Shown here: one piece after another, positions 1 to 11,819 of the stretch | Position numbering within the stretch: the stretch's first letter is position 1 | Layout of the letters: every line of letters begins with the position of its first letter | DNA from: Piper betle | Taxonomy: Eukaryota; Streptophyta; Magnoliopsida; Piperales; Piperaceae | Length of the DNA: 64,000 nt | Assembly: GCA_033002965.1 (NCBI GenBank) | Contig: JAURVB010013801.1 | Coordinates: 124,001 to 188,000 of the forward strand | Reading direction: 5' to 3' | Position numbers and translations under genes: made by a program | Notes under the pieces: model-generated | What the model was told of the DNA's origin: nothing | Database searches by the model: none | What the model saw: the letters and a program-made list of their open reading frames with translations, nothing else

Positions 1-80
1 GAATCCCCTAAAATCAAGAAACTTCAATGACAGGTTTTGAACTGTGTATTATACATAGCTCACATGACCTTCAATGACAG

Positions 81-1257
81 GTTTTGGCACTTACCATTGC
101 ATCTGTAGGAGTTGCTGTTGCAACTGTTACTGACTTGCAGTTCCATGTATTTGGAGCTTGTGTTGCATTAGCCTGGATAATTCCAAGTGCAATCAATAAG
201 ATTTTGTGGTCTAATCTGCAGCAACAAGAGAACTGGACTGCCTTAGCGTATGTTCCTTACCACTTCTTGTCTGCTATTGCATAATTGTTCCTGTTCCCTT
301 GGCCTCACATATAAAAGCGAAAAAGTGCAGCATGAACGAACCTTTGACATTCTCCTTTGAATTTTTGTTAATTTTTTCCTTTTTTTTATATCACAGAATA
401 AATTGTTTCTCTCAAACTAAATAAATTCTATATGAGTTTCCTGTTTCTTTATTGGGAGGATTGGCTAATATCTCTATTGCCTTCTAAATTACATGATAAT
501 AGATCATATCAACTCAATGAAGCATTCTTTATGTGCAGGCTAATGTGGAAGACGACACCTATCACAGTTTTCTTTTTGGTGGTCTTAATGCCTTGGCTTG
601 ATCCACCTGGGGCACTATCTTTTAACTGGGATTTTCCTAAAACGACTGCCATTGTTGTATCAGCTTTATTGGGGTTTCTACTTCAATGGTCTGGTGCTTT
701 GGCTCTAGGGTAATACTTCTTGGACACATCTTTTCATATTCAAGCCTTGACTGATTTACATCTCGATATATTACTCTACTTTATGTAGATAAATTTGTTG
801 CTTCTCATTCTGCTTGGTTCCTAGAATATTATTTGTGGCTTGCAGTACCATTTTGGTAGCAATCAATCGTGGAGAAACTGCTACTTATAGTAGCACTAAA
901 ATATAATTTAGCCGACTGTACTATTTATACTCTTTGCATTCTCATTAATATTGTTCTTGAATGTGCTGCAGCGCTACATCTGCTGTAACTCACGTCATTC
1001 TTGGACAGTTCAAGACATGTGTAATTCTTCTTGGAGGTTTTATCCTCTTTGGTTCAAATCCAGGACTTACAAGTCTTTTTGGAGCAGTAATGGCCCTTGG
1101 TGGCATGTCAGCATACACTTATCTCAACTTGCTTGATTCTCCCAGCCAGCATGCGTCTAGAATATCGCCTCGTCAGCCTTCCCTCTTGAGCAAATCAAAA
1201 CTAGGCAAGGAAAGTGGTGAATTACCTAATGGGAGCTGCAGCTTGGAGGCTGTTTAG
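81..1257 (+). CDS. Nucleotide-sugar transporter (TPT/DMT superfamily), last three exons, 5' end outside window
   Basis: Three exons read as one protein: 81-247, 539-709 and 972-1257 (stop TAG). The junctions keep frame: GC plus G gives Ala before LMWKTTPIT, and GG plus C gives Gly before ATSAVTH. Donors are GTATGT and GTAATA, and both acceptors end in CAG. The protein carries hydrophobic segments of a membrane carrier, with VAVATVTDLQF, NKILWSNLQQQ, WKTTPITVFF, LLGFLLQWSGALALG and GQFKTCVILLGG. These match plant Golgi/ER drug/metabolite transporters of the triose-phosphate-translocator type (NST-KT group), which exchange nucleotide sugars for nucleotide monophosphates. Substrate cannot be told from these exons. 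The C-terminal tail after YTYLNLLDS is hydrophilic and Ser-rich, as in cytosolic tails of this family. No damage is seen. The N-terminal half lies left of the window. Confidence 0.88.
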
Positions 1258-2549
1258 TTGCATATATTCACACAAAATAACCCGAAATCAGGTCAAAAGG
1301 AAAACATTCTAACTCATTCTTTGTTTTCTTTTGCATGTTTTCTTTTTGTTTCCACACATAGCTTGATTATATTTTTATGAGTGCAATATATTTTTGAATT
1401 CGTGATACATAAAAACTCTAGGGTTCAAAATGTAAGTTTAAATTGATGTTAGATATATTGGGGTTAAATAAAACAGTCCACTGACCATACGATTGTAGCT
1501 CTTCGAATGTGGTGAGGTCACACTTGAAAATTTTTCCGGCAATGTGGATCTGTGGGCAAGTGGGCATGCTGCATTTACACCTTTGTGAAAAAGATATAGT
1601 TAAAATTATGATTTTTGTGTCTTAAGCATTTATTTTCTTTTATCTTTCTTGCCTTCTCCTATAAATTATTTTTGCCTGTTGAAGTGCCCTATTTAGCTTT
1701 TCTGAAGCTCTCTCCACTCTGATTCTTCTGATGCACCTCCTCAGCAAGTACCTAACTGATTACTGATGTTTCAAGAGAGCAGAGAAGTCAAAGAAATTTG
1801 AACAATTGAGGGAGTTCATATGCATAAAGTTTGTCGGTGATGAAAGCAACTGGCTTTAGAAGGTGGAGTGGAAACCCATTTTAAAGTTGGGAAATGATTC
1901 CCAATTGATACAATATTAATAAATAAAGAATTTCAATTGAGCGAGCTAGTTAAAGGCTTCTGATTGATACAAATAATACATTTCATGCCTAGATTGTTCA
2001 ATCAATAAATTAAAAGGATGCATTAAGAGAATCACGCTCAATCAATTTTAATTTTGATTGGATGATAGTTTATCATGGAGAAATCACCCTTAATTTTGAA
2101 TGCATACAAGAGAATATCTTACCTTCTTGCTTTCTATTATGGCTTGACTACGAGTTTGTACCTATATCTTATCTGCTACAATCTATTTCAACTTTCAATA
2201 AAAGGAATATACGTGTTACTTATAATCTTGGCCTTTATGTGGTGTTTCCAGAAGGCAAGATATATATCATTTGCCAAAATCTCCTAAAAGAGTAAATAGC
2301 GCGACAAATTGCTTTGTTTCTTCTTTCTTTCTTTCTTCATTTTTTTTTGGATGGCTGCTCAATTTTGGTCATTTTTTCTTCGATTCTTCTTCTTCCACTT
2401 TTTCAATTTATTAGTTTATTTATTTATTTATTTGAGTGTGGACCTAATATTTGGTCATTTGTAAAAGTACAAAAATACTTAGGGTAAAGTTTTCCTTAGC
2501 CCACGTCAAGAATATGTTCCTACCTGAAACTTTAATTAGGGTTGTTTGA
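1258..2549. other. 3' UTR and intergenic DNA
   Basis: AT-rich sequence after the transporter stop. The first few hundred bases are probably its 3' UTR; a weak AATAAA-like context lies near 1470. Two overlapping open frames at 2062-2295 have no family features. A CTTT/TTTATT microsatellite-like stretch lies at 2318-2435. I see no gene here. Confidence 0.5.
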
Positions 2550-2599
2550 TCATAAGAACCGTTTAGATTTGATGAAAAATAAAAAAATAATAATATTTG

Positions 2600-3420
2600 C
2601 CACCCCCGTTTTTGTCAGCAGCCAACTTCTAGCCATGACTAGCTGGCCTGGCCATTGCCAATATCGGAGGCATAATGAGCCTAACCACAGTGGGCCGCGT
2701 GAGAGGCAATAGTGCTTGGCGGCAAGGTTGGGCCATGCAGCGGCAGTGGTGGCGTTAAGGGCTGCTGGGGGCAAGACACCGTAGTGGGTCGTGCGAAGGG
2801 CGTCAGATCGGCTATGTGGTGAGCTTGACCGCAGTGAGCTGCTCAAGGGATGACGGTGCATGGTGTGGGGGTGCGCGGCAAGGGCGGCTAGGCTGCGTCG
2901 GGATCGGTGAGGGGGTGTAAGCACATTTGCGGGTCAAGGGCAGTGGGTGAGGGCGTTGGCATTGGGAGGCGTAGCATCAGCTAGACTTGGTTGGACCTAA
3001 CCAGACCTGGTTGGCGGCGGCTACCTACAGCAAGGCAGAAAAACCTTTTTTATGGTGCGATCAAATTTGGCCACCGCCTGCAAGGTATGGATGTTGCTGG
3101 CTAGACCTGGCCATCCCTCACCCAGATTTGGTCAAGGGATGGCCAGGTCGTGCTCGTGGCAGCCGAACCTGGCTGACGACGGCCAAATTTGACCTCACCA
3201 CCCACAAGGTCGTACGGAGTGAGCTGTGCGAGGGACCAGCCATACTTGTAATCAAACAGTGGGGTGGAATGAGAAAGTTGTAGAAGTGGGCATCTGGAGC
3301 GGGCGATAGGGTTGAGGGGGAGTGAGGAGGGGTGGTGGCTGCAATGGGACAATAGGGTTGAGGGGGAGCGGGGAGGGGAGCGTCTGTAGCAGGGTAGCGA
3401 TCAGATCTGGTTAATTTTTT
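2600..3420. repeat. GC-rich repeat-derived block, no gene
   Basis: An abrupt GC-rich island in AT-rich DNA. It has short imperfect repeats (AGACCTGGTTGG-like words around 2985-3180) and a direct repeat of AGGGTTGAGGGGGAG at about 3308 and 3354. Long open frames on both strands are low-complexity and probably result from base composition. It resembles in style the GC-rich cores of the MITE-like elements at 21.8-22.1, 61.4-61.8 and 62.3-62.5 kb, but without their CGATT-rich arms. Confidence 0.45.
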
Positions 3421-3426
3421 TTTTAA

Positions 3427-3460
3427 ATCTGGGCTGTCATTGTAATTGGACAGCCCAGAT
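3427..3460. repeat. Perfect 12-bp inverted repeat, GGGCTGTC core
   Basis: Left arm 3427-3438 (ATCTGGGCTGTC) and right arm 3449-3460 pair perfectly over a 10-base loop. The GGGCTGTC/GACAGCCC core recurs in another perfect hairpin at 16194-16221. Both lie in repeat-like DNA, so a shared mobile-element origin is likely. Confidence 0.7.
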
Positions 3461-3480
3461 CAAACTTTAAGGTAAAAAAA

Positions 3481-6346
3481 AATTTGTGCCCGGAGCACAC
3501 CCAATGGCCCCTCAAATATTTATGCTTCAACCAAATCAAGGGTCATATGATATTATGGCGAGAGGTGGGAAGTCCCGGGGGTCTGGCGGAGAAGATGCGT
3601 GCTCCGTTAATCATGGGCTTGAGTAGATGCATGCCCCGTTCACTTTGGGTGTAAATTCAAAAGAAATAAATATATGTATTTTCAAATTTGGTAGTTGGTT
3701 GCCCGTTATGGTCTTCTAGTCAAAACTCAGACGGAACCCGACTCATTTCCAACGTAGGCGCCAAAGACACGCAATTGTTTGGTGGTGTGCACAAGGGCAT
3801 CCATAAATTTCTTTATTTTTATGATATAATGCTTGATCGGCATAAAATAAATGGGAAAAAGTTTCCTCACAGTACCTCACAGTACCTCGTCTAAGCTACT
3901 CAAATTTGAGTCTTCCGATTAAAAATAGAGTTCAGATTAAATGTTTTTTTTAAAAAATAAATAAATAAAGAAAAATCTCACACCGGTGTCCAGATCGTTT
4001 TTTTCCGGGGATTTTCTTTCAATGGTTTTTTTTTTGCCTCGTTCAAATCCAGCCATGAGTGGCCAGATTAGGCTATCATCGGGCGGATCCGGCCACGTGG
4101 AGTTGGAGTTCTGATCATAGGCAACCAGATTGGCCAACAATAGTTAGGGGAAAAATTACAAAAAAATTTCACTTTTGCTTGCTCACGATAAGATGTAGAG
4201 TATATTTAAGGTTATTGTGAACTATAATGCCATCAGGGAAAGTATAATCTTCAAAATAATCTTAAAAATTGTAAAGAAATATCTCAAAAGTATAATACTC
4301 CAAAGTGTCATGGTTGTGAATTTATGAACTTTTAATACATTATTTCATGGTTTTTAGAATTATATTGTGGACATTACTTTCTCTTATGATAGTATAGCCC
4401 ACATCAACCTTAAGTATACTCCACTATTTATCATAGCCCAAAGTCATATTTTTGTGTGGTGAAAAATAGAGTTTTTTTAAAAAATATTTAATCTAGACCA
4501 TCCTTTTAGTTTAACAGTCCAAATTAACTATAGTCCAAGAACATTTCCTTCACCATGGGTATGCCCCTCAAAAGAAATAAACAATCTAAAAACATATTAA
4601 GTGGTCATGATTTCTTTAATATATTCAATGTATTTCATAAAAAAATTACGAGTATAATGTATTTTCTTTGAAAAATGATCAAGATTGCTTAATTTTAAAT
4701 GCTTAATTTGCAAAAAAGAAAATATTATTATCTTTTAAAGTGAGAAAATTGTATTTTTTTTACGCAAAAGATACCATTAAAAGAGATCATAAGTATTTCT
4801 CACAAGATCCATATCGGCTTTTACACAGGCGAATCTGAGTTCACTGGTTTTTGAAGCGTGCAGTACTCAGCCATTACTGCGAAGACATGTACTTATATAC
4901 AGCTAACCGCTAATATACCTTTGGAAATTTCATTTTACCGATGGATGAACGGTACAATATGGGAATTACCATCACGCGTCGGGTGTTCCAAGGTCTTAAT
5001 TTAAGGTAGATAGGCGGTTGATGCAGAATATATATACAGCTCACGGCCAAGAGAGGGAAGACCATGGTGGAGCTAGATACGTTTTCTTCTTGATCTTTGT
5101 CTTGGAAGGCTCATTAGAATCTTTTGACCCAAACACACACACACAGAATACCCCCTTTAAGCATAAGTTTCGAGCCTGGCTTGCTCAAGATCTATCTGAA
5201 GATATGAAGGTCAGAACCTTGGGACCTACAGACACAGAGAATCAAAGAAAACCTTTTTCTGCATGCATCCTCTTCAATGTACTCATCTCTAGTTTACATG
5301 CAGGCGTTCGCAGGAATAGCAGGTCGTGAGAGCTTACATGTGCTGCGCTAGTAAAAAACTCAAGCTAGTCCTTCTAATTAACACCTTTTTGTATATCACA
5401 GAAAGAATCTTTTATGCTTTTATCGTACATGGTCATAAGAAAGGAATCTAACTTTGAACATGCATACATTAGTCCCTTGTACTAATAGCTTAGTATTACT
5501 AATTGCCCAACTAGCTTGTGAAACAATAGGCGCTGGTGCTAACATTATTCTTATGCAAATCATACGTGCATGCATGCTTCTATTTACCTAAACCCCTTTC
5601 CTTTGCATGGATGCAGATTACACGAAGCTGAAATTAAGTAGAAGGAAGCCTCCTAATTTGACTTGCTCGACATTGACATGTACAAGTGCCTAATAATTTG
5701 GTGTATGTAACTGTCTTCCAGATAAACGTGTGTACTATATAGTGGGCACAAGCTTTGAGGTTATTAAACTTTCAAGGTTCTGTATTTGTTGTCGGCTAAT
5801 CAGTATATTTAGTTTGAACTCCATGTTATGTTATTCAGCTTTGTCAAGTTTCTAAGTCGACCGCGATCCTTCCTAATCGGCTCAACAAGTGCTTTATTTA
5901 ACACTTTATTCCCATATTACGTACCTACTCCACATGAACAGCAATTTAATTAGACTAAAGCAACCACTGTTGAACATCAGTTAATTAATAACTTAATTAT
6001 GCTGCCGGCAGAACAACAAATAACCGTAGATAATTATGATGATAAACTATATATCTAGTAAGTTCCCGTACAGTAGATATATTGGAGATTGCAGTGAGAC
6101 CCTTGGGCTGGCCTTACATTTGACCAAAAATAATATGCATCGTAATAGATACATTCACATGGTACAGTGTAAGATGGAGAAGAAGCCATTTGACCCTTGG
6201 ACTTGCCATGAATAGTCCTGTCATTTGCATATAAACAATTTAGTTGTAGTTTTGAGTGATTGTCAATGTGAAATATTTACATAAGAACTGCTAGTTTAGC
6301 TATATATCTGTTAGCTTGGTGAATTTATCTGTCTTCAAAGCGATAC
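3481..6346. other. Intergenic DNA, no gene recognised
   Basis: AT-rich spacer. The open frame at 5018-5329 contains a short CA repeat and no recognisable domain. The last PIN exons, which should follow the fragment at 6347-7190 on the minus strand, are not visible here. Confidence 0.5.
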
Positions 6347-7190
6347 CGAGACTAAACATGGCCATCCCCAGCCCTGCATCTGATAATATTGATATTGAAC
6401 CTTTCACAATTGTGGGCATCTGAATGTTCCATCTCAAGGCCAAAGTCAAGATCATTGAGTAAGTAAAAGAAAAATGGAATATAAAAAAAGACACGTACAT
6501 ATAATTTTAGGATACCTGTAGCAGATTAAAGATCATACGACGCCAATGAGGCTGGAGTAGGTGTTGGGATTCCTGATGAGCTTCTTCCACACCATGATCA
6601 GAATCAACCTCGTCATCACACTCGCTGGCGGCATCTGATGTGACCCGCCATTGATATTTCCATCTCCATTCTTCCCAGCAATATGATCTCCCTTTGACGT
6701 CGACGACGGCAGCTTCTTATGATCAGAGCTCCCATGTCCCACCTCTATTTCAAGCTCCCCGATATTCGCCCCTCCCTTGCTCTCACCACTCAATTTATCC
6801 ACACAAACATCAATTACTACCAAGTAAACTCAATAATCTGATCACAAACATCGCATTAAACATTACTGACATGTAATCTAACTAGGAACATTTTAAGATG
6901 CATGGAAGTCGGTAAGCTCGCATGACAAGTATTTTGCGTAGGATAAACTTTTGGTGCAATTCAGGAGAAGAAAATGGTTATATGTTTACTTCTTGGTATG
7001 CCCATGTCATGGTGGAGGATCTTGGAAGCGTTATCAATGGCGGAGAAATCATTCGAACCAGCTGATCCGTTCACCGGCTGCCTAACATTGCCTTCCGAAA
7101 CAGGGGAGGCGCTCGAGCTCCTCACGAACATATGCAGCTCCTTGCTCGGCCCGCCGGCGCCGGCGACTCCGCCAACCTTCTTCACCCCCA
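6347..7190 (-). pseudogene. PIN2: PIN2-like auxin efflux carrier, 3' fragment (middle loop to mid C-terminal domain)
   Basis: Read on the minus strand it contains, in order: the end of the central hydrophilic loop (7190 to about 6990; GVKK, KELHMFVRSSSASPVSEG); an exon to about 6541 with [16 protein letters not shown] and [10 protein letters not shown], the start of the C-terminal membrane domain; and an exon ending at 6347 with [19 protein letters not shown] and MFSLG followed by donor GTATCG. PIN proteins move auxin out of cells at the plasma membrane; the loop words resemble PIN2. Two acceptors and one donor are unclear by eye. The 5' half (membrane domain 1 and most of the loop) is missing because homology stops at 7190, and the last exons are not found downstream. 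It is therefore a relic. A better-preserved copy of the missing 5' half is at 45373-46506. Confidence 0.85.
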
Positions 7191-7325
7191 ATGAATTTTA
7201 TCGTAATCTCAAGCCAGATTATTTTGTATCGCCATTCATCTTTCTCATAGGAACTGACATCCTTCTTCACATGATTCGTAATCGCTGTGTCCTACGTTGC
7301 TAGAGATCTGGCAATGAATTTTATC
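7190..7325. other. Filler DNA at the PIN deletion junction
   Basis: PIN homology stops at about 7190 and homology to copy 2 of the segmental duplication starts at about 7294. The roughly 105 bases between match neither. A 13-base word, AATGAATTTTATC, occurs at both edges (7190-7202 and 7313-7325). The second is the native duplication-block copy, also present at 52727-52739. This pattern fits a templated insertion during end-joining repair. Confidence 0.6.
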
Positions 7326-8894
7326 TTTGTAAGAATATAAGATTAGAGTCAATCAAATGATTCGCAACAGCCAATATGACATCTCGTGGTAAGAAAATAC
7401 ATGAGCTTAATTTACGTTTGAAGCTATGAACATATATGTATATATGGTCCAAATGATATAACGACCATTTTGTTATTTTTTCAAATTCAAATTATTATGT
7501 ACATTTTACGATTATAATTAAATAAATTTTATACACTTTACATCTTTTTCATATCAACTAAACGAAACTTTAAGAATATAATATTTTACAAACTATGCGA
7601 TTAAGGAAAGATGGCAACTTCCTTCGATCGGCATGCATTGATTACATCAATTTAACAAAATAGTGAGAATAGGAAACTTGAATGAATGATAATTGATTAC
7701 ATTAGGTATAATGCATTAATGTAAACCCCGTATTATGTTACAGTAAAGAAAACCTTGCAGCTGCCGTTCGGATAAGATCCCGGAGTTCTTCCTTCATCTT
7801 GCTTTCTTTTTACCTGTTTTGAGGCCATTGGAATTCCAATTTGCATTTCAAAACGTATATGCTATTTAATACATTGAAGAAATGTATAATCAAACCATAC
7901 TAGTTTACACTATCAATATGTACTACTTCACATCGAGTGCACTAGTGGAGTATAATATTGTATTTGTGTGTAATATTGTTTGTAAGTTAAATCAAATGGT
8001 CGTGAACCAATGCCTAACATGACTGACGACTGTTACGGATGTCTATCCCACTTGTAAGCAAGCCCAGACCTTTTTCTATTGGTGTTAAACATTAATATTA
8101 TTGCATTTTCCCCCTAACCTTCTGATATTAATCTTTGGAGGCTGCTCTAAACATATTCTTTTCTCTCATTGTTTACAACTCTTAAAAAAAGCACTCCTAC
8201 AAGATATAAATCTCTGTAGAAAGATATCCTCTTTAGAAGAGGGTTCTTATAGGTCCTTATAAAAGGGTGCATTCTTTCGATTGTGATTCTTCAAATTAAG
8301 GAGTTATATCTACAATGTTATAACTTTTGCTATCCAAACATTTTTTTATAAAATCCGTTTATTTTTTTCAAAAATATTTCTATAAATCTTGGTTTTTTAA
8401 TATTTATTTTTATTGAAAGTTTAAAAAATGATATATTTTATTTTTTATGTATTTTTGTTGTCAAATTAGTTTTATTCAATCATGTGATAATATTTTTCAT
8501 TTTATTATTATTATTTTTATATTATTTTAAAAACTCAACGACCATCTATTAATAAAAAATTTATAAGAGTGGTTGTTTATTAGTTTGTGTTTTCTTGTAT
8601 CTCCATTGATCAATATACCCACACACACACATATATAGCCTTCATTAATTGTCTTTTTACACACAAATTATTTATCTTGAATTAATTAAAATGATAATCA
8701 TTAAACATTTTCAATACTGTTGATAGAAAACCTTGTAAAAAAATAATTTAGTTAATAATAATTTCATTACCAGCAAAATATTTGATAATACTGTATTAAG
8801 TTCCACAACTTAAGAATAAATATGCGTATTGCTAAAGGTTCAGCCACCACATTGGTAAATTTGTAAGCTGCCATCTCTACATGTAGACTCCTAA

Positions 8895-9465
8895 GTAGGG
8901 GTGCTAATCAAGTGAATCGAGTCGAGTTCAACCTTACTCAAGGTCGACTTGTTTATTTCGAGTTTAAGTCGAGGTCAAAAAATTCAAGTTAAGTCGAGTC
9001 CGAGTTGAACAAAAGCTAACTCAAGTATTATATTTACATGACTTGAAATAAAATTAATTGTGAAAGTTTAAATAGTTTAATTCAATTTTATGCTAAATAG
9101 TTTATTTGGAAATGAAATTATTGTATTATTAAATAAAATTATCCTTAAAAGATAATTGTATTTATTCTTTTTAATATTTTATGTAAATAAAAATATAAAA
9201 AAATATATAAATTACTATATCGAATATAAATTATCAAACTTTGAATCGAATCGAGCTGAACAGAGGTGTACTTGGATTCTTGCTTGAGTCCAACATCTAA
9301 CAAATACGAGCTCGATCCTGTTGATAACACCGCAATGCTGAGTTACATGATGAAAAACTTCACACAGCATAACAAGCTCAGTCACGAGTTAAGCCAATTT
9401 ATGTTCAATCACACCAAATCAAATTAAAAGAGTCGAGCTGAGCTGAGTCGAACTCAGCAAAATCT
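8895..9465. mobile_element. hAT-like MITE remnant with TCGAG-rich body
   Basis: It begins TAGGGGTGCTAAT at 8895, the terminal motif also seen in the element at 54534-55054. The body carries many short GAGTCGAG/CGAGTT words. No matching right terminus (ATTAGCACCCCT) is found, so it is truncated or decayed. It has no counterpart at this place in copy 2. Confidence 0.55.
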
Positions 9466-9869
9466 GCCTTGTAATTCTTGTTGGTTTTTGTTATTGCCAA
9501 AATGAAACAATAAAAAAGAGCGAGGGAAGCGTGGGAAGAGCCGAAGAGAGAACAGCTCTGAAATATCTGCTAACTGGAGCATGCACATATGAGAAAGATG
9601 GAAGCACTAGTTACTTCAAGGGAGGCTGCGGCTAGTATTGTATGTGGTTCAGTCTCCAAGACAAATATAGATGGCATATTCATGTTGAGACTCTAAATCA
9701 AACGCTGCACATCACCTGCTCCTCTTCCCCTCTCCTCCATGCTATCTTCACTTCAAACGTTCCCTCTGTCATCTCCTCTGTCTCTAGCTGCATCTCCCAT
9801 GGAGACCATAGCAATTTGTGCGTTGAAGAAACCCACATATAAAAATCAATGGATTGATATAAAACTCAC

Positions 9870-10330
9870 TTGGAGGATGCGAGGGCCATGATCTCCCCTT
9901 GAGTATGAAGGAGGATCTATCTCTTGTCCTTCTATCTGCGCAATCTCCTTCTGGAATTGCTCTGTCTCACGTTGGAGCGCTTGCAGATACTCCACAGCAC
10001 CCTCCAAAACAGAGCTCTTATCCGCCTGCGTGGGATGCGGCATGCATTCGTTACATTACAGTCATTCACAATAGTTGGTTTGGATAAAGAGCACAAAGTT
10101 CATGCATGGTTTGCCATTGATTGATCATGACCTTAATTTAGCTAAGCACATATATGCAAATAAAGACCTCGGGTGACATGCTCGGAACGATGGATTTGAG
10201 AGCTTCTAACTGTTGGTTTATGTTTGATGAGCTGCTTCCATTCCAATCATCTTCAGAAGAGCTACTATCATTGCCGTAAGTCATCCTTGCAGAGTGAGTA
10301 TCGTCGTTCAACCCAACTCTTATACCGTGG
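9870..10330 (-). pseudogene. bHLH transcription-factor fragment, two exons (copy 1)
   Basis: Minus strand. Exon a (about 10330 to 10168) encodes TYGNDSSSSEDDWNG and then LEALKSIVPSM, which looks like helix 1 of a helix-loop-helix, and stops at a GT donor. Exon b (10025 to 9870) encodes ADKSSVLEGAVEYLQALQRE, a typical helix 2, followed by FQKEIAQIEG and a GTGAGT donor. The acceptor is CAG before GCG. A proper basic DNA-binding region is not visible. The acidic-serine stretch recalls SAC51/bHLH145-type proteins, a weak guess from memory. No upstream or downstream exons were recognised, so I treat it as a gene fragment. Copy 2 keeps only exon a (54107-54280). Confidence 0.6.
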
Positions 10331-10436
10331 CAACATCACCAACACCATTAACTGGCACAAGCCATGGACTGATCATTTGCGTTTTAAGGGCTATGAATGC
10401 GGAGCCTAAAAATTAAAGCCACTGATGTGATTGGCT

Positions 10437-10441
10437 AATAG
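10437..10441. repeat. Left target-site duplication of copia element A (AATAG)
   Basis: The 5 bases before the element read AATAG and the 5 after it (14926-14930) read AACAG. The uninterrupted site in copy 2 at 54400-54404 is AACAG, so the left copy has one substitution. Confidence 0.85.
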
Positions 10442-10893
10442 TGTTCGAACCGGTTAAAATTTTATAACTTAATTTTTAATGCATTCTTCGTATCAAATCA
10501 TTAAGTAAATATAATTAAATTGTAAAAGTATAACTGAAGTTATAAAAAAGCTAGAATCTTTACCTTAGGTTTTGATCTCCTGAATCTAAGAAAATTTTCC
10601 AAAATCTAAATTTTAAACAATGGGATACTAATTATTGATTCAGAGACCATAACCTCCTTATTTATAGTTTTAGTTTTATAATTTTAATTTCACTCATCAT
10701 AAAAGAGAAATTATGAAAAGATTACACATTGAATTCCACACTTTTTATTTATGATATTTACATTAAATTCTACACCTTATTTATGACCAATTAATCCTTA
10801 ACTTTAATAATTAATTTTAATTAAGCTAACCTTTTATAATAATATATGATACAACTCCTGATTCATGTACATATTTATATCCAACATCCAACA
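10442..10893 (-). repeat. 3' LTR of copia element A
   Basis: 452 bases that match 14500-14925 over their length and end in CCAACA at 10893. On the minus strand it follows the polypurine tract at 10894-10904 (AAGTGGGAGAT). Confidence 0.88.
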
Positions 10894-10904
10894 ATCTCCC
10901 ACTT
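10894..10904 (-). other. Polypurine tract of copia element A
   Basis: The minus strand reads AAGTGGGAGAT immediately before the TGTTGG start of the 3' LTR, the usual plus-strand primer position. The related elements have AAGTGAGAAAT (17498-17508) and AAGTGGAGAT (31331-31340) at the same place. Confidence 0.8.
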
Positions 10905-11433
10905 GGATTAAATATATATATACGAAGATAATTGTATAAATTTATGAGCTCAAAAATATATGCCACTATTCTAAAGTAACAATTTTGTCTATTAATCAAT
11001 GTCAATATAAAATTAAGGTCAATGTCAATACATAATCATAATCAAGGCGATTTTCGTTACATTTATCGAAACTAAATCTATTTATAGTCACATATATCAA
11101 CATAATTAAATGACATAGATCAAATATGAATGTGTATCATAAAAATTACATGTAATTGGATCTAAACATGCCTATTTTCAACTGGTCCAACCTTATGAGA
11201 TCACCAAAATAAAATACCGAAACATAGTGAACCTTAAACCAAATACAAACTCCGAGTGAATTAACATATTATCAAAATGATACACCCATGTGAGTAACAT
11301 ACCCATGAAAGACCTTGGGCGGTAAACTTTTAGTAAGTAGATCTGCAACCATGGAGTTTGTCCCAATATGCTCTATAGAAACTTTACCGAAACTTTATTA
11401 CTCTAAATTATTTCACAACAAAGAACTTAATCG

Positions 11434-11810
11434 CTATAAGTTCCTTCTGTTATTTAAATATGATATTGCAGACCAATTGTCACAAAATAACTTACATGGT
11501 CTTTCAATGTTAAAAATAATGTGCAGCGCAGTGACAAAATTCTGCAACCATATTTCTTGATTAAATGCCTCATAACAAGCTATGAATTCAGCTATCATAG
11601 TGAAAGAAACTATGAGTATATGCTTAGCACTTTTCCAAGAAATAGCTCCTCCAGCAAGTAGGTAGACATAGCTTGGCATCCACCAAAATCAAAATCAGAA
11701 TAACCAATGATCTCAACTTGACCTGACTTCCGATATGTAAGCATGTAATGTTTTATTCTATGAAGATACCTCATGACTTTATTGGCTTCTTTCCAATGAT
11801 CCAAACTCAT
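11434..11810 (-). pseudogene. Copia RNase H fragment (element A)
   Basis: Minus-strand frames contain DHWKEANKVMRYL (end of reverse transcriptase) and then AEFIACYEA and NIERPCKLFCDN, typical of copia RNase H. The two parts lie in different frames and overlap at 11610-11680, so the gene is frameshifted. It supplied RNA-strand removal during reverse transcription in the intact ancestor. Confidence 0.8.
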
Positions 11811-11819
11811 ATTACTTAA

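Noticed and set aside
2550..3352. Possible genes of 80-124 codons on both strands
   Set aside because: Low-complexity GC-rich repeat; no start context, domain or splice pattern.
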